Numbered from the stretch's first letter, positions 25,272 to 32,925 are shown. The stretch is 33,909 nt of DNA from CAYQNU01 sp964419055 (GCA_964419055.1 CAYQNU010000027.1:1-33909); one strand, 5' to 3'. The notes: generated by a model not told the origin, from the letters alone. Translations and numbers: made by a program.

Positions 25272-25349
25272 AGCGAAAGACANNNNNNNNNNCGAACCCG
25301 CGACCTCGACCTTGGCAAGGTCGCGCTCTACCAACTGAGCTACTTTCGC
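25272..25349 (-). tRNA. tRNA-Gly (GCC anticodon), interrupted by the N run
   Basis: Read on the - strand: acceptor GCGAAAG (25349..25343), D-arm GCTCAGTTGGTAGAGC, anticodon loop TTGCCAA with GCC (25314..25316 on the + strand), then T-stem GCGGG and TTCG up to the gap. Beyond the gap, CTTTCGC (25279..25273) completes a 7/7 acceptor stem, with discriminator T at 25272. The gene is therefore real and the join is correct. A normal T-arm needs only about 5 bases where ten Ns stand. CCA is not encoded. This is the first gene of the two-tRNA transcript. Confidence 0.9.
25283..25292. other. assembly gap, ten Ns
   Basis: Ten unresolved bases inside the T-arm of tRNA-Gly. Counting tRNA positions, 57 bases are present on one side and 11 on the other, so a standard 73-base tRNA lacks 5; the ten Ns are then a nominal length, not a measured one. 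Confidence 0.97.
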
Positions 25350-25434
25350 TTATCAATGTGTACACTACTGATATTCAGTATGCGTTTTTTAAACTTATTT
25401 CAATTAGTGCCATTCATCTTTCTGAATGGGACGG

Positions 25435-25464
25435 CAAAGATATTACTTTTTTGGTTTGCACAAA
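25435..25464 (-). promoter_or_regulatory. promoter of the tRNA genes
   Basis: On the - strand TTTG (25461..25464) and TATCTTTG (25435..25442, TAnnTTTG exact) are 18 bases apart, a good Bacteroidota -33/-7 pair. It lies about 85 bases before tRNA-Gly. A 7-bp inverted repeat, CCATTCA/TGAATGG (25410..25429), follows at the predicted transcript start. Confidence 0.65.
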
Positions 25465-25515
25465 ATAAAATGTCAAAAAAAATTATTTTTATTATGCAGC
25501 ACACCTAAATTCAAT

Positions 25516-25563
25516 AGAAATCCCTCTAAATGTGAATTAATTCTTACAATTAGAGGGATTTCT
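25516..25563 (-). terminator. terminator downstream of the LytTR gene
   Basis: A perfect 14-bp inverted repeat (25516..25529 with 25550..25563, core AATCCCTCTAA) with a 20-base loop, 40 bases after the stop of the LytTR regulator. Only a short interrupted T-run follows on the - strand, so efficiency is uncertain; position and stem length favour a terminator. Confidence 0.6.
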
Positions 25564-25603
25564 GATGTAGCTATGTGTAGCAAATAATGTAGCGGTGTAA
25601 TCA

Positions 25604-26350
25604 TTAAAATGTGTGTATGCGGGTTAAAAAATCAGATACTTTTCTTCTTGAAACGGGTACCATTTTTCCGTTTTTCATCACAGCCATATTGCCCTCTGTG
25701 CGTGAAAATTCCTTAAGATGATGTTCAACATTTACGATATAGGATTTGTGAACTCTATAAAAAACGTGAGTATTTAGATTGTCTTCATAAATTTTAATGT
25801 TCTTACTACTCAAATGTCGGGTACCATTTGAAAGGTAAATCATGGTATAATTATCACTGGCTTCTAAATAAACTATTTCTTCATTTTTTAATATGCTGTA
25901 GCCATCTTTAGTTGGAATACTAATTCTGTCATTTGTTTTATCGGCTTCCTTGCGCGCAGCAATAAGTGATGCATCGGTAATGGGAAGCGTATGAATGCGC
26001 AATACTTTATCAATGGCTTTGTGCAAATCTTCGATGCTTATGGGTTTTTCGAGGTAATCAATAGCATCCGCTTTAAATGCTTTAAGTGCGTAATCATTAT
26101 AAGCCGTAGTAAAAACTACCGAAAAATCACGGTGTTCATAGGAAGCTAATAATGCAAAACCATCTTCACCAGGCATAGCAATATCCAAGAATACCAATTC
26201 TGGATCGTGTTCTTCGATCATTTTACGGGCTTCCGCTACTGAACTGGCCAAAGCGACCACTTCTAATTGAGGACAAAATTCTTTGATTATTATTTCTAAG
26301 TTGATTCGAGCGTTCATCTCATCATCAACTATTAATGTTTTTAGAGCCAT
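25604..26350 (-). CDS. LytTR-family response regulator
   Basis: A 248-residue two-component regulator. The receiver domain (1-120) has acidic residues in LIVDDEMNAR (Asp9, Asp10), the phosphoacceptor Asp56 in LVFLDIAMPGEDG, TTAY (81-84) and Lys102 in DYLEKPI. The DNA-binding LytTR domain (142-248) has ISIPTKDGYSILKNEEIVYLEAS, FYRVHKSYIVNV and VPVSRRKVSDFL. LytTR proteins bind pairs of short direct repeats. No histidine kinase lies next to it in this window, so it is an orphan locally. A -7 promoter element is at 26380..26387 and a 10-bp inverted repeat (26414..26423/26459..26468) lies further upstream and could matter for its control. Confidence 0.94.
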   Translation of the reverse strand: MALKTLIVDDEMNARINLEIIIKEFCPQLEVVALASSVAEARKMIEEHDPELVFLDIAMPGEDGFALLASYEHRDFSVVFTTAYNDYALKAFKADAIDYLEKPISIEDLHKAIDKVLRIHTLPITDASLIAARKEADKTNDRISIPTKDGYSILKNEEIVYLEASDNYTMIYLSNGTRHLSSKNIKIYEDNLNTHVFYRVHKSYIVNVEHHLKEFSRTEGNMAVMKNGKMVPVSRRKVSDFLTRIHTF

Positions 26351-26379
26351 AGTGAGTTATTTTTGTAGGTTGGTTATGA

Positions 26380-26387
26380 CAAATATA
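26380..26387 (-). promoter_or_regulatory. -7 promoter element of the LytTR gene
   Basis: TATATTTG on the - strand matches TAnnTTTG, 29 bases before the start codon. A TTTG at 26403..26406 is only 15 bases upstream, closer than the usual 18-20. Confidence 0.5.
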
Positions 26388-26413
26388 ACGCTATGATTTT
26401 AGCAAAGTTTAGT

Positions 26414-26468
26414 CAATTACTCATTGGTAGATTTATCAAGATAACTTGTATGAATTATTGAGTAATTG
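26414..26468. repeat. 10-bp inverted repeat upstream of the LytTR promoter
   Basis: CAATTACTCA (26414..26423) and TGAGTAATTG (26459..26468) are perfect inverted copies 35 bases apart, just upstream of the LytTR promoter. Two half-sites at this spacing could be a regulator binding site or a cruciform; chance is possible in AT-rich DNA. I see no other feature in the 220-base spacer. Confidence 0.45.
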
Positions 26469-26570
26469 GTTTTTGGTTAATTTAAACAACTTAGATGTGT
26501 TTAATTTGTAACGGCTCAAATAATGATTAAAAAGGTTATTCTTCAAAAACTTAAATGAAAATTCTGTTTT

Positions 26571-27041
26571 TCATTTTACTATTTCTGCTGATTCGATGTT
26601 TATTGGAAAAGAAAGAATATCTGAGTCGTTCAACTTTAAAATGCCTTTAATGGTTACTTTTTTATCTATAAATTGACCAATATATTTTGAATCTAAGTTT
26701 TTGAAATTTAGCTCAATAATTTCATCAGTGTTGGTATTTGTATTGGAATAGTCGCAACCAAAACTTAATTTTTGTTCATTTGACTTTAACATATAATAGT
26801 CATTCAAAATGTCAAAAGAAAATAAATACCCTATAATAATTATTTCTTTTCCATCCAATTCATTTAATTTTTTGCTAAAAAGTGGAATTAAATACAAAGA
26901 TTGATACGTACTATCCCATTTCTCCACGTATGTAATACTGTCAAAATCCTTCCAAGTTAGGGTCGTTTGAGCAATACTTGTAGAAAGTTGCAATGATAGC
27001 AATACGGTTAGATGGATAACAAGGAATCTTGCTTTTAACAT
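26571..27041 (-). CDS. exported DUF3299-like protein, cysteine-poor copy
   Basis: A 156-residue protein with signal peptide 1-25 (cleaved after TSIAQ). It is clearly a paralogue of the two genes upstream on this strand: T-W-K/T-D-F-x-x-I-T-Y-x-E-K near 28-41, LDGKEIIIIGYLFSFDILNDYYML (62-85) and IDKKVTIKGILKLN (about 126-139). The matched position where relatives have Cys-x-x-Cys or Cys-Cys has a single Cys96 (SFGCDYSN). DUF3299-like proteins are periplasmic, OB-fold-like and found with metal-linked ABC transporters; the role is not established. It lies 16 bases after its neighbour and probably shares its promoter at 27566. Confidence 0.72.
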   Translation of the reverse strand: MLKARFLVIHLTVLLSLQLSTSIAQTTLTWKDFDSITYVEKWDSTYQSLYLIPLFSKKLNELDGKEIIIIGYLFSFDILNDYYMLKSNEQKLSFGCDYSNTNTNTDEIIELNFKNLDSKYIGQFIDKKVTIKGILKLNDSDILSFPINIESAEIVK

Positions 27042-27057
27042 AAATGATTTGAGCCCA

Positions 27058-27522
27058 TTATTTATTTACAACAGAAGCCTCATCTAAAATCAAATCCAAA
27101 GCAAACATATCGTTGGCATTGAGTTCAAAATTACCAACTACCGTAATTTGTTTATGACTGTATTTTTCCAACAATGCAGGATTGATGTTTTCGAAACGCA
27201 ATTCAATAATTTCATTTGGATTACCAATATGTGACATACAGCATCCAAAAGGTTCATTATCGGCTTTCAAAATATAATAACCTGAAGCTGGATCAATGGG
27301 GAATAGATAACCGGTTATACTTACCGCTTTACCATCAATGGCTTTAAGGTTGTTGTCGAAAATGGGCATCATGTAGATTGCTTGTGATGAAGAATCAAAT
27401 TTTTCTTCATAAGTAATTTCTGAAAAATCGGTCCAACTTAATACTTGTTGAGCGATTAAAGAAGGGGTTACTACGGCCAAGTTGAAGGCAATAAGTAAAA
27501 AAGGTAATCTAAGCGTTTTCAT
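27058..27522 (-). CDS. exported DUF3299-like protein, Cys-Cys copy
   Basis: A 154-residue protein with signal peptide 1-25 (cleaved after SLIAQ). Shared core: SWTDFSEITYEEKFD (29-43), IDGKAVSITGYLFPIDPASGYYILK (62-86) and FGCCMSHIGNPNEIIELRF (93-111). The paired cysteines are adjacent (Cys94, Cys95) rather than spaced by two. The end resembles its paralogues (HKQITVVGNFELNANDMFAL). A perfect -7 element, TATATTTG, lies 44 bases before the start. It is the first gene of a two-gene unit with the cysteine-poor copy. Confidence 0.78.
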   Translation of the reverse strand: MKTLRLPFLLIAFNLAVVTPSLIAQQVLSWTDFSEITYEEKFDSSSQAIYMMPIFDNNLKAIDGKAVSITGYLFPIDPASGYYILKADNEPFGCCMSHIGNPNEIIELRFENINPALLEKYSHKQITVVGNFELNANDMFALDLILDEASVVNK

Positions 27523-27565
27523 TTCTAATGAATAACTAAAGTGTTTATGACCATTTGAACGTAAT

Positions 27566-27573
27566 CAAATATA
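27566..27573 (-). promoter_or_regulatory. -7 promoter element for the DUF3299-like pair
   Basis: TATATTTG on the - strand (TAnnTTTG) is 44 bases before the Cys-Cys gene. It sits in the 91-base gap after the third paralogue, so the downstream pair can be expressed apart from the lgt operon. Confidence 0.5.
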
Positions 27574-27613
27574 AACAGTTACAGTTTTCTTAAGAAATGT
27601 TAAAAATTTGTTA

Positions 27614-28051
27614 TCACTCTACAATTTCAACGTCTTCTAAAATATAATTCAACTGAAGAATGTCATCGGCATTCAATCGTAAAGTACCTCTTACCGTTAT
27701 GATTTTATCCATTCGAAGACCGGTGTATTGTTTGGCAAATTGAATTTCAATAACCGATTCTGGACCTGCTTGTCCACAAAAAAAGCAACTGCTGTATGGA
27801 AAGGCTGAAAGCACATAATAATCAGCTAATACATCCACAGGAATTAAATAACCACGTATTTGAATTTTTTTATTGTTCAGTGATTTTACTTTAGTACCGA
27901 ATTTGGGTACTTGATATACTGCTTGAAATTCTTCTGACCAAACTTCAACAAAAGTTACGTCCTTTAATAATTCCCAGGTAATGACGGTTTGTGCTTTTGC
28001 AGTGTTTAAGATGCCAATAAACAAAACGATAACGAATCCAATTTTTTTCAT
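27614..28051 (-). CDS. exported DUF3299-like protein, Cys-x-x-Cys copy
   Basis: A 145-residue protein with signal peptide 1-20 (cleaved after TAKA). Residues about 56-100 carry the family core LNNKKIQIRGYLIPVDVLADYYVL and the metal-suggesting motif SSCFFCGQAGPESVIEI (Cys89, Cys92). The C-terminal MDKIITVRGTLRLNADDILQ matches its two paralogues. This is the copy closest to what I know of DUF3299, which in Vibrio cholerae accompanies the ZrgABCDE zinc-linked ABC system (recalled, not checked). It is 10 bases after the permease gene, so it is the last gene of that operon. Confidence 0.8.
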   Translation of the reverse strand: MKKIGFVIVLFIGILNTAKAQTVITWELLKDVTFVEVWSEEFQAVYQVPKFGTKVKSLNNKKIQIRGYLIPVDVLADYYVLSAFPYSSCFFCGQAGPESVIEIQFAKQYTGLRMDKIITVRGTLRLNADDILQLNYILEDVEIVE

Positions 28052-28061
28052 TTGATAGTAT

Positions 28062-29477
28062 TTATTTACTTAAGGTGTTTGAAATGTCTACACTATAGGC
28101 TTTGTAGGCCGGATATATGGCAGAAACTATGCCAATAACCAATGCTCCAATTAAAATATAAAGTTCCTCTTTTAGGAAAATCCAGCCCGAAAAATCATAG
28201 TGATATTGTTCGGTTAAATAGTTTGCAAATAAGCTCATACCAATGTGACTAAGCAGCCAACCTGTAATAAAACCTAACAGAGCTAAAATTAACCCTTCGA
28301 ACAGTATGGTAATAAAAATCTTGATGGATGACGAGCCCAATACACGCATTAATGCAATTTCATATTGACGATCTTTTAGAGAATTGAATGTGGCAACAAA
28401 CATACTGATGGCGGCAATAAACATAATGATGTAGGCTAATAATTCCATTACTCCCATAGCTGGTGACATCAATTGATTTAACAATTGCATTTCGATGGCT
28501 ACATCGGCTGCCATAAGTCCGTCAATTTTATTAATGGCATAAGGCAACATTACCATTCCTTTGGGTGATCTTACTTTTACTAATACGGCCGTCACCTCCA
28601 ATGCCATAGGGTCCATTTGATCCAATACTTGTTGGTATTTTTCGGGTGAATGACTTATGTGATTACATTTACTATGATCGTGGTTAGGGTCATTATGATC
28701 TACCACCTCTTCTTCTGCTACTTGAGCCATTTCTTGAGCGGCAATGATAGAATCAACATTAATATTCTGAACGCTATCCAAATAGTTTTTCAACGCCAAG
28801 GTATCTCCTCCAAAATCATCTATTGTCTTATACGAAAATGAACCTTTGGCTTGATGACTTTCACCAGAATGCACTAACCATACACTTTCTAATGAGGTAA
28901 GAACCAAGTTATCCAAAACAGTATTACTTTGATCTAAAATCCCTGTCACGGTATAAAGCATATCATCATGACTGTGTGTAGATTCTCCAATCCCGTGTCC
29001 TCCGGCAAAGGTATCTCCAATTTTTAAATAGAATTTTTTGGCAATACTATGACCGATTACAGCTTCTAATGGCTTTTCCCATATTTTCCCTGTGGCAAAT
29101 TTTCCGTTAAATAGTTCGATATAGTCAGGCGTAGTTCCTACAATTCTATAACTCTGATAATTATCACCCAAGGAAATGGGGATGGCTTTTTCTACAAATA
29201 AATGTTTATTTAAAAACTTTGTTTTGGCGTATTTAATGTTTCCAGTAGGGTTATCAATATGGAAAATATTACACAAAACTAATTGCAATCGGCTACCTTT
29301 TGCCCCAACAACAATATCGATATCTTCGATGTTATTTTTGAATTTATCATCTATTTGTTTTGATGTAAGTAAAGTCAATAAAATGATGGCTATTCCTGCA
29401 GCCAATAATAATACAGACAATCCACTTGAAAGTGGTCTATAAATAATGTTTTTCCAACTTAGTCTTAAAAGTTTCAT
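28062..29477 (-). CDS. FtsX/MacB-like ABC permease with His-rich loop
   Basis: A 471-residue permease with one N-terminal helix (about 18-38), a large periplasmic domain, then three helices (about 340-363, 386-410, 438-458), as in MacB/LolC-type permeases that move lipoproteins or substrates across the envelope. Two His clusters are unusual: GGHGIGESTHSHDD (159-172) and DHNDPNHDHSKCNHISHS (260-277, with Cys271). They suggest zinc or another divalent metal binding in the periplasmic domain. It overlaps the ATPase gene by 4 bases and precedes the DUF3299-like gene. Export versus uptake of metal is not decided by the sequence; the FtsX fold alone favours a mechanotransmission-type exporter or lipoprotein-release role. 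Confidence 0.87.
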   Translation of the reverse strand: MKLLRLSWKNIIYRPLSSGLSVLLLAAGIAIILLTLLTSKQIDDKFKNNIEDIDIVVGAKGSRLQLVLCNIFHIDNPTGNIKYAKTKFLNKHLFVEKAIPISLGDNYQSYRIVGTTPDYIELFNGKFATGKIWEKPLEAVIGHSIAKKFYLKIGDTFAGGHGIGESTHSHDDMLYTVTGILDQSNTVLDNLVLTSLESVWLVHSGESHQAKGSFSYKTIDDFGGDTLALKNYLDSVQNINVDSIIAAQEMAQVAEEEVVDHNDPNHDHSKCNHISHSPEKYQQVLDQMDPMALEVTAVLVKVRSPKGMVMLPYAINKIDGLMAADVAIEMQLLNQLMSPAMGVMELLAYIIMFIAAISMFVATFNSLKDRQYEIALMRVLGSSSIKIFITILFEGLILALLGFITGWLLSHIGMSLFANYLTEQYHYDFSGWIFLKEELYILIGALVIGIVSAIYPAYKAYSVDISNTLSK

Positions 29478-30103
29478 GATAGAATAAGTTTTTGGTTAAA
29501 CATGGCTTGCAATCGATTATCGTGAGTAACAATAAGCAAAGTTGCTTGATGCTTTTGCGCTTGGCTTTTGAGAAGATTGACAACGGCTTCACAATTTTTA
29601 TCATCCAAGGCAGAAGTGGGTTCATCTGCTAAGATTAAAGTGGGTTTATTTATCAAAGCTCGGGCTATAGTTACACGCTGTTTTTCACCTTGACTCAATG
29701 CTTTGACAGATGATTTTAACTTGTGGCTAATGCTCAAATCCTCTAATATGGATTTTATTTCTGCATCATTTTTTGGGCGCCCTGCTAAATATTGGGCTAA
29801 ATTAAGATTTTCCTTAACGGTAAGCGCATCTGCAAAATGAGGTGTTTGAAAAATGATGCCAATGTTTTTCCCTCTAAATTTATCAATTTGACTTCCTTTC
29901 AATTTGGAAAGATCTTGTTCGTCAACTACTACGTTCCCGGTTTTTGGTTTCAAAATGCCACATAACATATGCAGTAAAGTTGTTTTACCACAGCCACTTT
30001 GACCTAAAATCAATGCGTGTTCACTTTTGCCAAAAGTAAAATCTGGAAAGGAAATAGCTTCGCTTCCTTTGTATTGATAGGTTAAATTACTTACTGTTAT
30101 CAT
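29474..30103 (-). CDS. ABC transporter ATP-binding protein, LolD/MacB-type
   Basis: A 209-residue cytoplasmic ATPase that powers the permease encoded downstream. Walker A GQSGCGKTT (34-42), Q-loop Gln86 in IIFQTPHFADALTV, signature LSQGEKQR (136-143), Walker B LILADEPTSALD (156-167) and H-loop His194. All catalytic motifs are intact. Its length and DALTVKENL match the LolD/FtsE/MacB class paired with FtsX-type permeases. It overlaps its neighbours by 4 bases at each end, so translation is coupled through the operon. Confidence 0.93.
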   Translation of the reverse strand: MITVSNLTYQYKGSEAISFPDFTFGKSEHALILGQSGCGKTTLLHMLCGILKPKTGNVVVDEQDLSKLKGSQIDKFRGKNIGIIFQTPHFADALTVKENLNLAQYLAGRPKNDAEIKSILEDLSISHKLKSSVKALSQGEKQRVTIARALINKPTLILADEPTSALDDKNCEAVVNLLKSQAQKHQATLLIVTHDNRLQAMFNQKLILS

Positions 30104-31656
30104 TTTTTCTTAAATCCAGATATTGCAACGGTTACTGATTTATTGTAGGGAGCTGAGTTATTTGCGTTGGGATGCATAATGTTTAAAAACAATGTATTTC
30201 CGTCTGGAGAGAATATACCGCCTGTTAATTCTGCTCCAATGGGGGCTATGGCAAATCTTTTTAAATCATCCACCGTAGGGTTTTTGATACTTAAATCCAA
30301 AAAGAATAATTCATTAACAAATTGTTTTCGTTTCTCGATGTGTGTAGGAACGCGGTTTTTATCATACCAATTAATGTCCTCGTGAATGACCAAATAATCT
30401 TTTCCTCCTAAGTTCACGTTGATGATACAATCAGGATTGGAAAACACGGTTTTGCCATCTTTTGAAATTCCGCCTTCCAATACGACTTCCATTTTGTTGG
30501 TTTCGGTATCAAAAACTAAAATTCTACCAAAAACATCGGTCATGGAATTCATTTTATCCATATGATTAGGATAAAGATATTGAGCTGGTACTCCACCTTG
30601 TTTCATACGATTGGACCAATCGCTTTTATCGTGACCTGTTTCTGCAATGTACATTTTTGTGCCGATGCGAGCAAACCATTCGTGGCGAACAAACATAGTA
30701 GCTCCTAATTCAATAGCTGCATCTCGTGCTCTTATCATTGTGGCGGTATCTCTGGGCAATGCCAACCATTCACCCGATTGACCATCTGAACTTTGTTTGT
30801 AGGCATACAATTGACCTTTCGAGTATTCAAGCGGTTTGTCGGCTACAAATTTGAAAAACACTCCTGGTTCATAATCGTCACTTAAGTAAACCGTTTTATA
30901 ATCCTCCATGAACTCAATGTCTTCGTGAAAGTAGCGCCCCATCGCGATCATTTTTTGGGTAGCTTTTTTCGTTTTTGGATCAACTTCAACCATCCAACCA
31001 ATGTTTTCGTGCATTTTTAATGTGCCGACATTGGAGGTATCTGTGTGGCCTTTTCCTGATTGAAAAGCAGCAGCATTATTTTTAGGCGAATTTTCTTCAC
31101 ACGTATATATCATTCCGTTGGGACCCATTCTTCCACCACAATTACGATCGGTATCTCTCACGGTTGAAAAATCTACGTGATGAAAATCACCTACGACTTT
31201 CCAAACACCATTTTCATTTTTCTCTACTTCAAACATCGTAGCTCCACCACCATCTCCCAAATTTACATCTTTAGATTTAGTTTCGTGACTTACAAATAAC
31301 GTCCCTTTGTTAGGATTTGTGGGGTTAGGAATAAATTCCAACATATCATGATTTCCTTTTGCAGGATGTTTGCTCCCGTCAGCTTTGGTCACTAAATCTT
31401 TTTCTGCAAAAAGCACGGTAGCCGTAAATCCTTTTGGCAACAACAGTGTTTTGTGGGTGTAAGAGGAATCAATTGCTTTGAAAATACTGTCTATTGGAAT
31501 GATTTGAACTGCCAAATTCTCAGTAGTGTTATTTTTAGTAGAGTCATCGGATGTCGAATTATCTGAAGGGCCACCCACAGTAGCAGGGGATGCACTGGAT
31601 GAGCAGGCCATCAAGACGATAATAGGAAAAACAATAAAACTAAAAATTGCTTTCAT
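30100..31656 (-). CDS. PhoX/DUF839-family lipoprotein, possible phosphatase
   Basis: A 518-residue protein with a lipoprotein signal (MKAIFSFIVFPIIVLMAC, Cys18) followed by a Ser/Thr-rich linker. The PhoX-like beta-propeller begins near LLPKGFTATVLFAEK and shows blocks NCGGRMGPNGMIYTCEENSP, YFHEDIEFMEDYKTVYLSDD, RHEWFARIGTKMYIAETG and a final FSPDGNTLFLNIMHP (482-496). PhoX enzymes are iron- and calcium-dependent alkaline phosphatases, but short DUF839 relatives in Bacteroidota are not all proven phosphatases. It overlaps lgt by 1 base and the ATPase gene by 4. Its placement after lgt fits, because it is a lipoprotein that Lgt would modify. Confidence 0.87.
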   Translation of the reverse strand: MKAIFSFIVFPIIVLMACSSSASPATVGGPSDNSTSDDSTKNNTTENLAVQIIPIDSIFKAIDSSYTHKTLLLPKGFTATVLFAEKDLVTKADGSKHPAKGNHDMLEFIPNPTNPNKGTLFVSHETKSKDVNLGDGGGATMFEVEKNENGVWKVVGDFHHVDFSTVRDTDRNCGGRMGPNGMIYTCEENSPKNNAAAFQSGKGHTDTSNVGTLKMHENIGWMVEVDPKTKKATQKMIAMGRYFHEDIEFMEDYKTVYLSDDYEPGVFFKFVADKPLEYSKGQLYAYKQSSDGQSGEWLALPRDTATMIRARDAAIELGATMFVRHEWFARIGTKMYIAETGHDKSDWSNRMKQGGVPAQYLYPNHMDKMNSMTDVFGRILVFDTETNKMEVVLEGGISKDGKTVFSNPDCIINVNLGGKDYLVIHEDINWYDKNRVPTHIEKRKQFVNELFFLDLSIKNPTVDDLKRFAIAPIGAELTGGIFSPDGNTLFLNIMHPNANNSAPYNKSVTVAISGFKKK

Positions 31657-32816
31657 TACTTTTTTACTTGGGTTTTATCTTCTGACAAATTTTGAAAATC
31701 ACTCAAAGGAAGAGGCTCTTTTTTAATAGCTCTCACAATAATAAAGATTCCAATTAATATAGCTGGCACACTTAACCATTGACCCATAGTGAGCATGGAG
31801 TTACCCGTTAAATCAGTTTGTTCCTCTTTCCAAAATTCAATAATAAAACGGGCTCCAAAAAGGAAGGTAAGAAAGATACCAAACAAAAGTCCTTCTCTTC
31901 GGAACCATTGTTTTTTCCAATACCCAATCATCAAAATAATAAACAATACAAAATAGGAAAGTGCTTCCCAAATTTGTGTTGGGAATCGCGGTATTAACCC
32001 TACAGGAACTTCCAAAATCATATATTCTCCAGCGGCATATGTTTTAATGGGTCGTTTTGTAGAGAAGTAGTGGTAATCTTCAGTTTTGATGTGTTCTAAC
32101 GTAAGGTTTTGAAACGATTTAGCAACAAAATTGGCTTTTTCCAAATTATTTTGAGTACCTTCCTTTGGTGACAAAATCACTTTTAAGGTTGCCAAAGGAT
32201 AAGAGAAATTAAGTGTATCAAGCACATTTTCTGATCGTTCAAAACTTACATCGTTAATGGTGAAATGATCTTCTAAATCGATGTGATTGTTTAAAATGCT
32301 ATTGGCATTATTTCTGGCTTCATATTCAAAAAATATAGCGGTAGAAGAGTCGCTTCGTTCACCAATAATTTCTGAATTAGCGAGATTTCCAATTCTTATA
32401 AATGCTGAAGCGATAGCAATAGTTACTACAGCCTTATCCGCTCCGTAAAAAAATGATCTTTTTGTTACTTTTCGGGCATAAATCCATAAGAATAACGAAA
32501 TCATAATTGCAGCTCCATGACTGGCCAAGCCACCTTCCCAAATTTTAAATATTTCTAATGGATTATTAAAATAATAAATTGGATCATAAAACAATACTTG
32601 ACCCAGTCTAGCGCCTAAAATAGTGCCGATAAATACATAAATGAAAATCTTATCATCCCAACCCTCTGGCGCTTTTTCCTTAGCCATCATTTTTTTCATT
32701 AGGTAAAACCCAACTAAAAATGATATAGCAAAAAACAAACTGTAATATCTAAGTGTGATAGGTGATGTTATCAACTCTGGCGCAACATCCCAAGATATAA
32801 ATCCGAATACATTCAT
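31656..32816 (-). CDS. lgt: prolipoprotein diacylglyceryl transferase, with a long inserted loop
   Basis: A 386-residue inner-membrane enzyme that attaches diacylglycerol to the lipobox cysteine of lipoproteins. Landmarks: GGLASHGA (95-102, containing the family His), the signature FIRIGNLANSEIIGE (139-153), PRFPTQIWEALSY (276-288), GARFIIEFWKEEQ (321-333) and MGQWLSVP (344-351). E. coli Lgt is about 290 residues; the extra length is a soluble, probably periplasmic insertion at about 155-270, between the signature and the last catalytic helices. The start is 4 bases after a perfect -7 element. It leads an operon with the PhoX-like lipoprotein and the ABC system. Confidence 0.94.
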   Translation of the reverse strand: MNVFGFISWDVAPELITSPITLRYYSLFFAISFLVGFYLMKKMMAKEKAPEGWDDKIFIYVFIGTILGARLGQVLFYDPIYYFNNPLEIFKIWEGGLASHGAAIMISLFLWIYARKVTKRSFFYGADKAVVTIAIASAFIRIGNLANSEIIGERSDSSTAIFFEYEARNNANSILNNHIDLEDHFTINDVSFERSENVLDTLNFSYPLATLKVILSPKEGTQNNLEKANFVAKSFQNLTLEHIKTEDYHYFSTKRPIKTYAAGEYMILEVPVGLIPRFPTQIWEALSYFVLFIILMIGYWKKQWFRREGLLFGIFLTFLFGARFIIEFWKEEQTDLTGNSMLTMGQWLSVPAILIGIFIIVRAIKKEPLPLSDFQNLSEDKTQVKK

Positions 32817-32820
32817 TTGA

Positions 32821-32828
32821 CAAAGTTA
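32821..32828 (-). promoter_or_regulatory. -7 promoter element of the lgt operon, near-leaderless
   Basis: TAACTTTG on the - strand (TAnnTTTG exact) ends 4 bases before the lgt ATG (32816). A start 5-8 bases beyond it would fall at or just after the ATG, so the lgt message may be leaderless. No convincing -33 TTTG is seen. Confidence 0.5.
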
Positions 32829-32917
32829 CGATAAATATTTAGAGATAAGTTCCTTGGTACCATTCAAAAATTTGTTAATGTTCTATAAAAATACCATCCA
32901 ATAGGAGAAATAATCCT

Positions 32918-32925
32918 TAACTTTG
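32918..32925 (+). promoter_or_regulatory. -7 promoter element of the sigma factor gene
   Basis: TAACTTTG on the + strand matches TAnnTTTG, 22 bases before the sigma gene ATG. The same octamer drives lgt on the other strand 90 bases away. A five-codon mini-ORF (32929..32946) lies between. Confidence 0.5.

Noticed and set aside
25101..25349. Integrated element with attachment site at the tRNA genes
   Set aside because: No integrase, no partial tRNA copy elsewhere in the window, and the flanking genes (lysA, LytTR) are ordinary chromosomal ones.
25226..25468. 80-codon + strand frame spanning the N run
   Set aside because: It reads antisense through tRNA-Gly and undefined bases, so it cannot be a supported protein.
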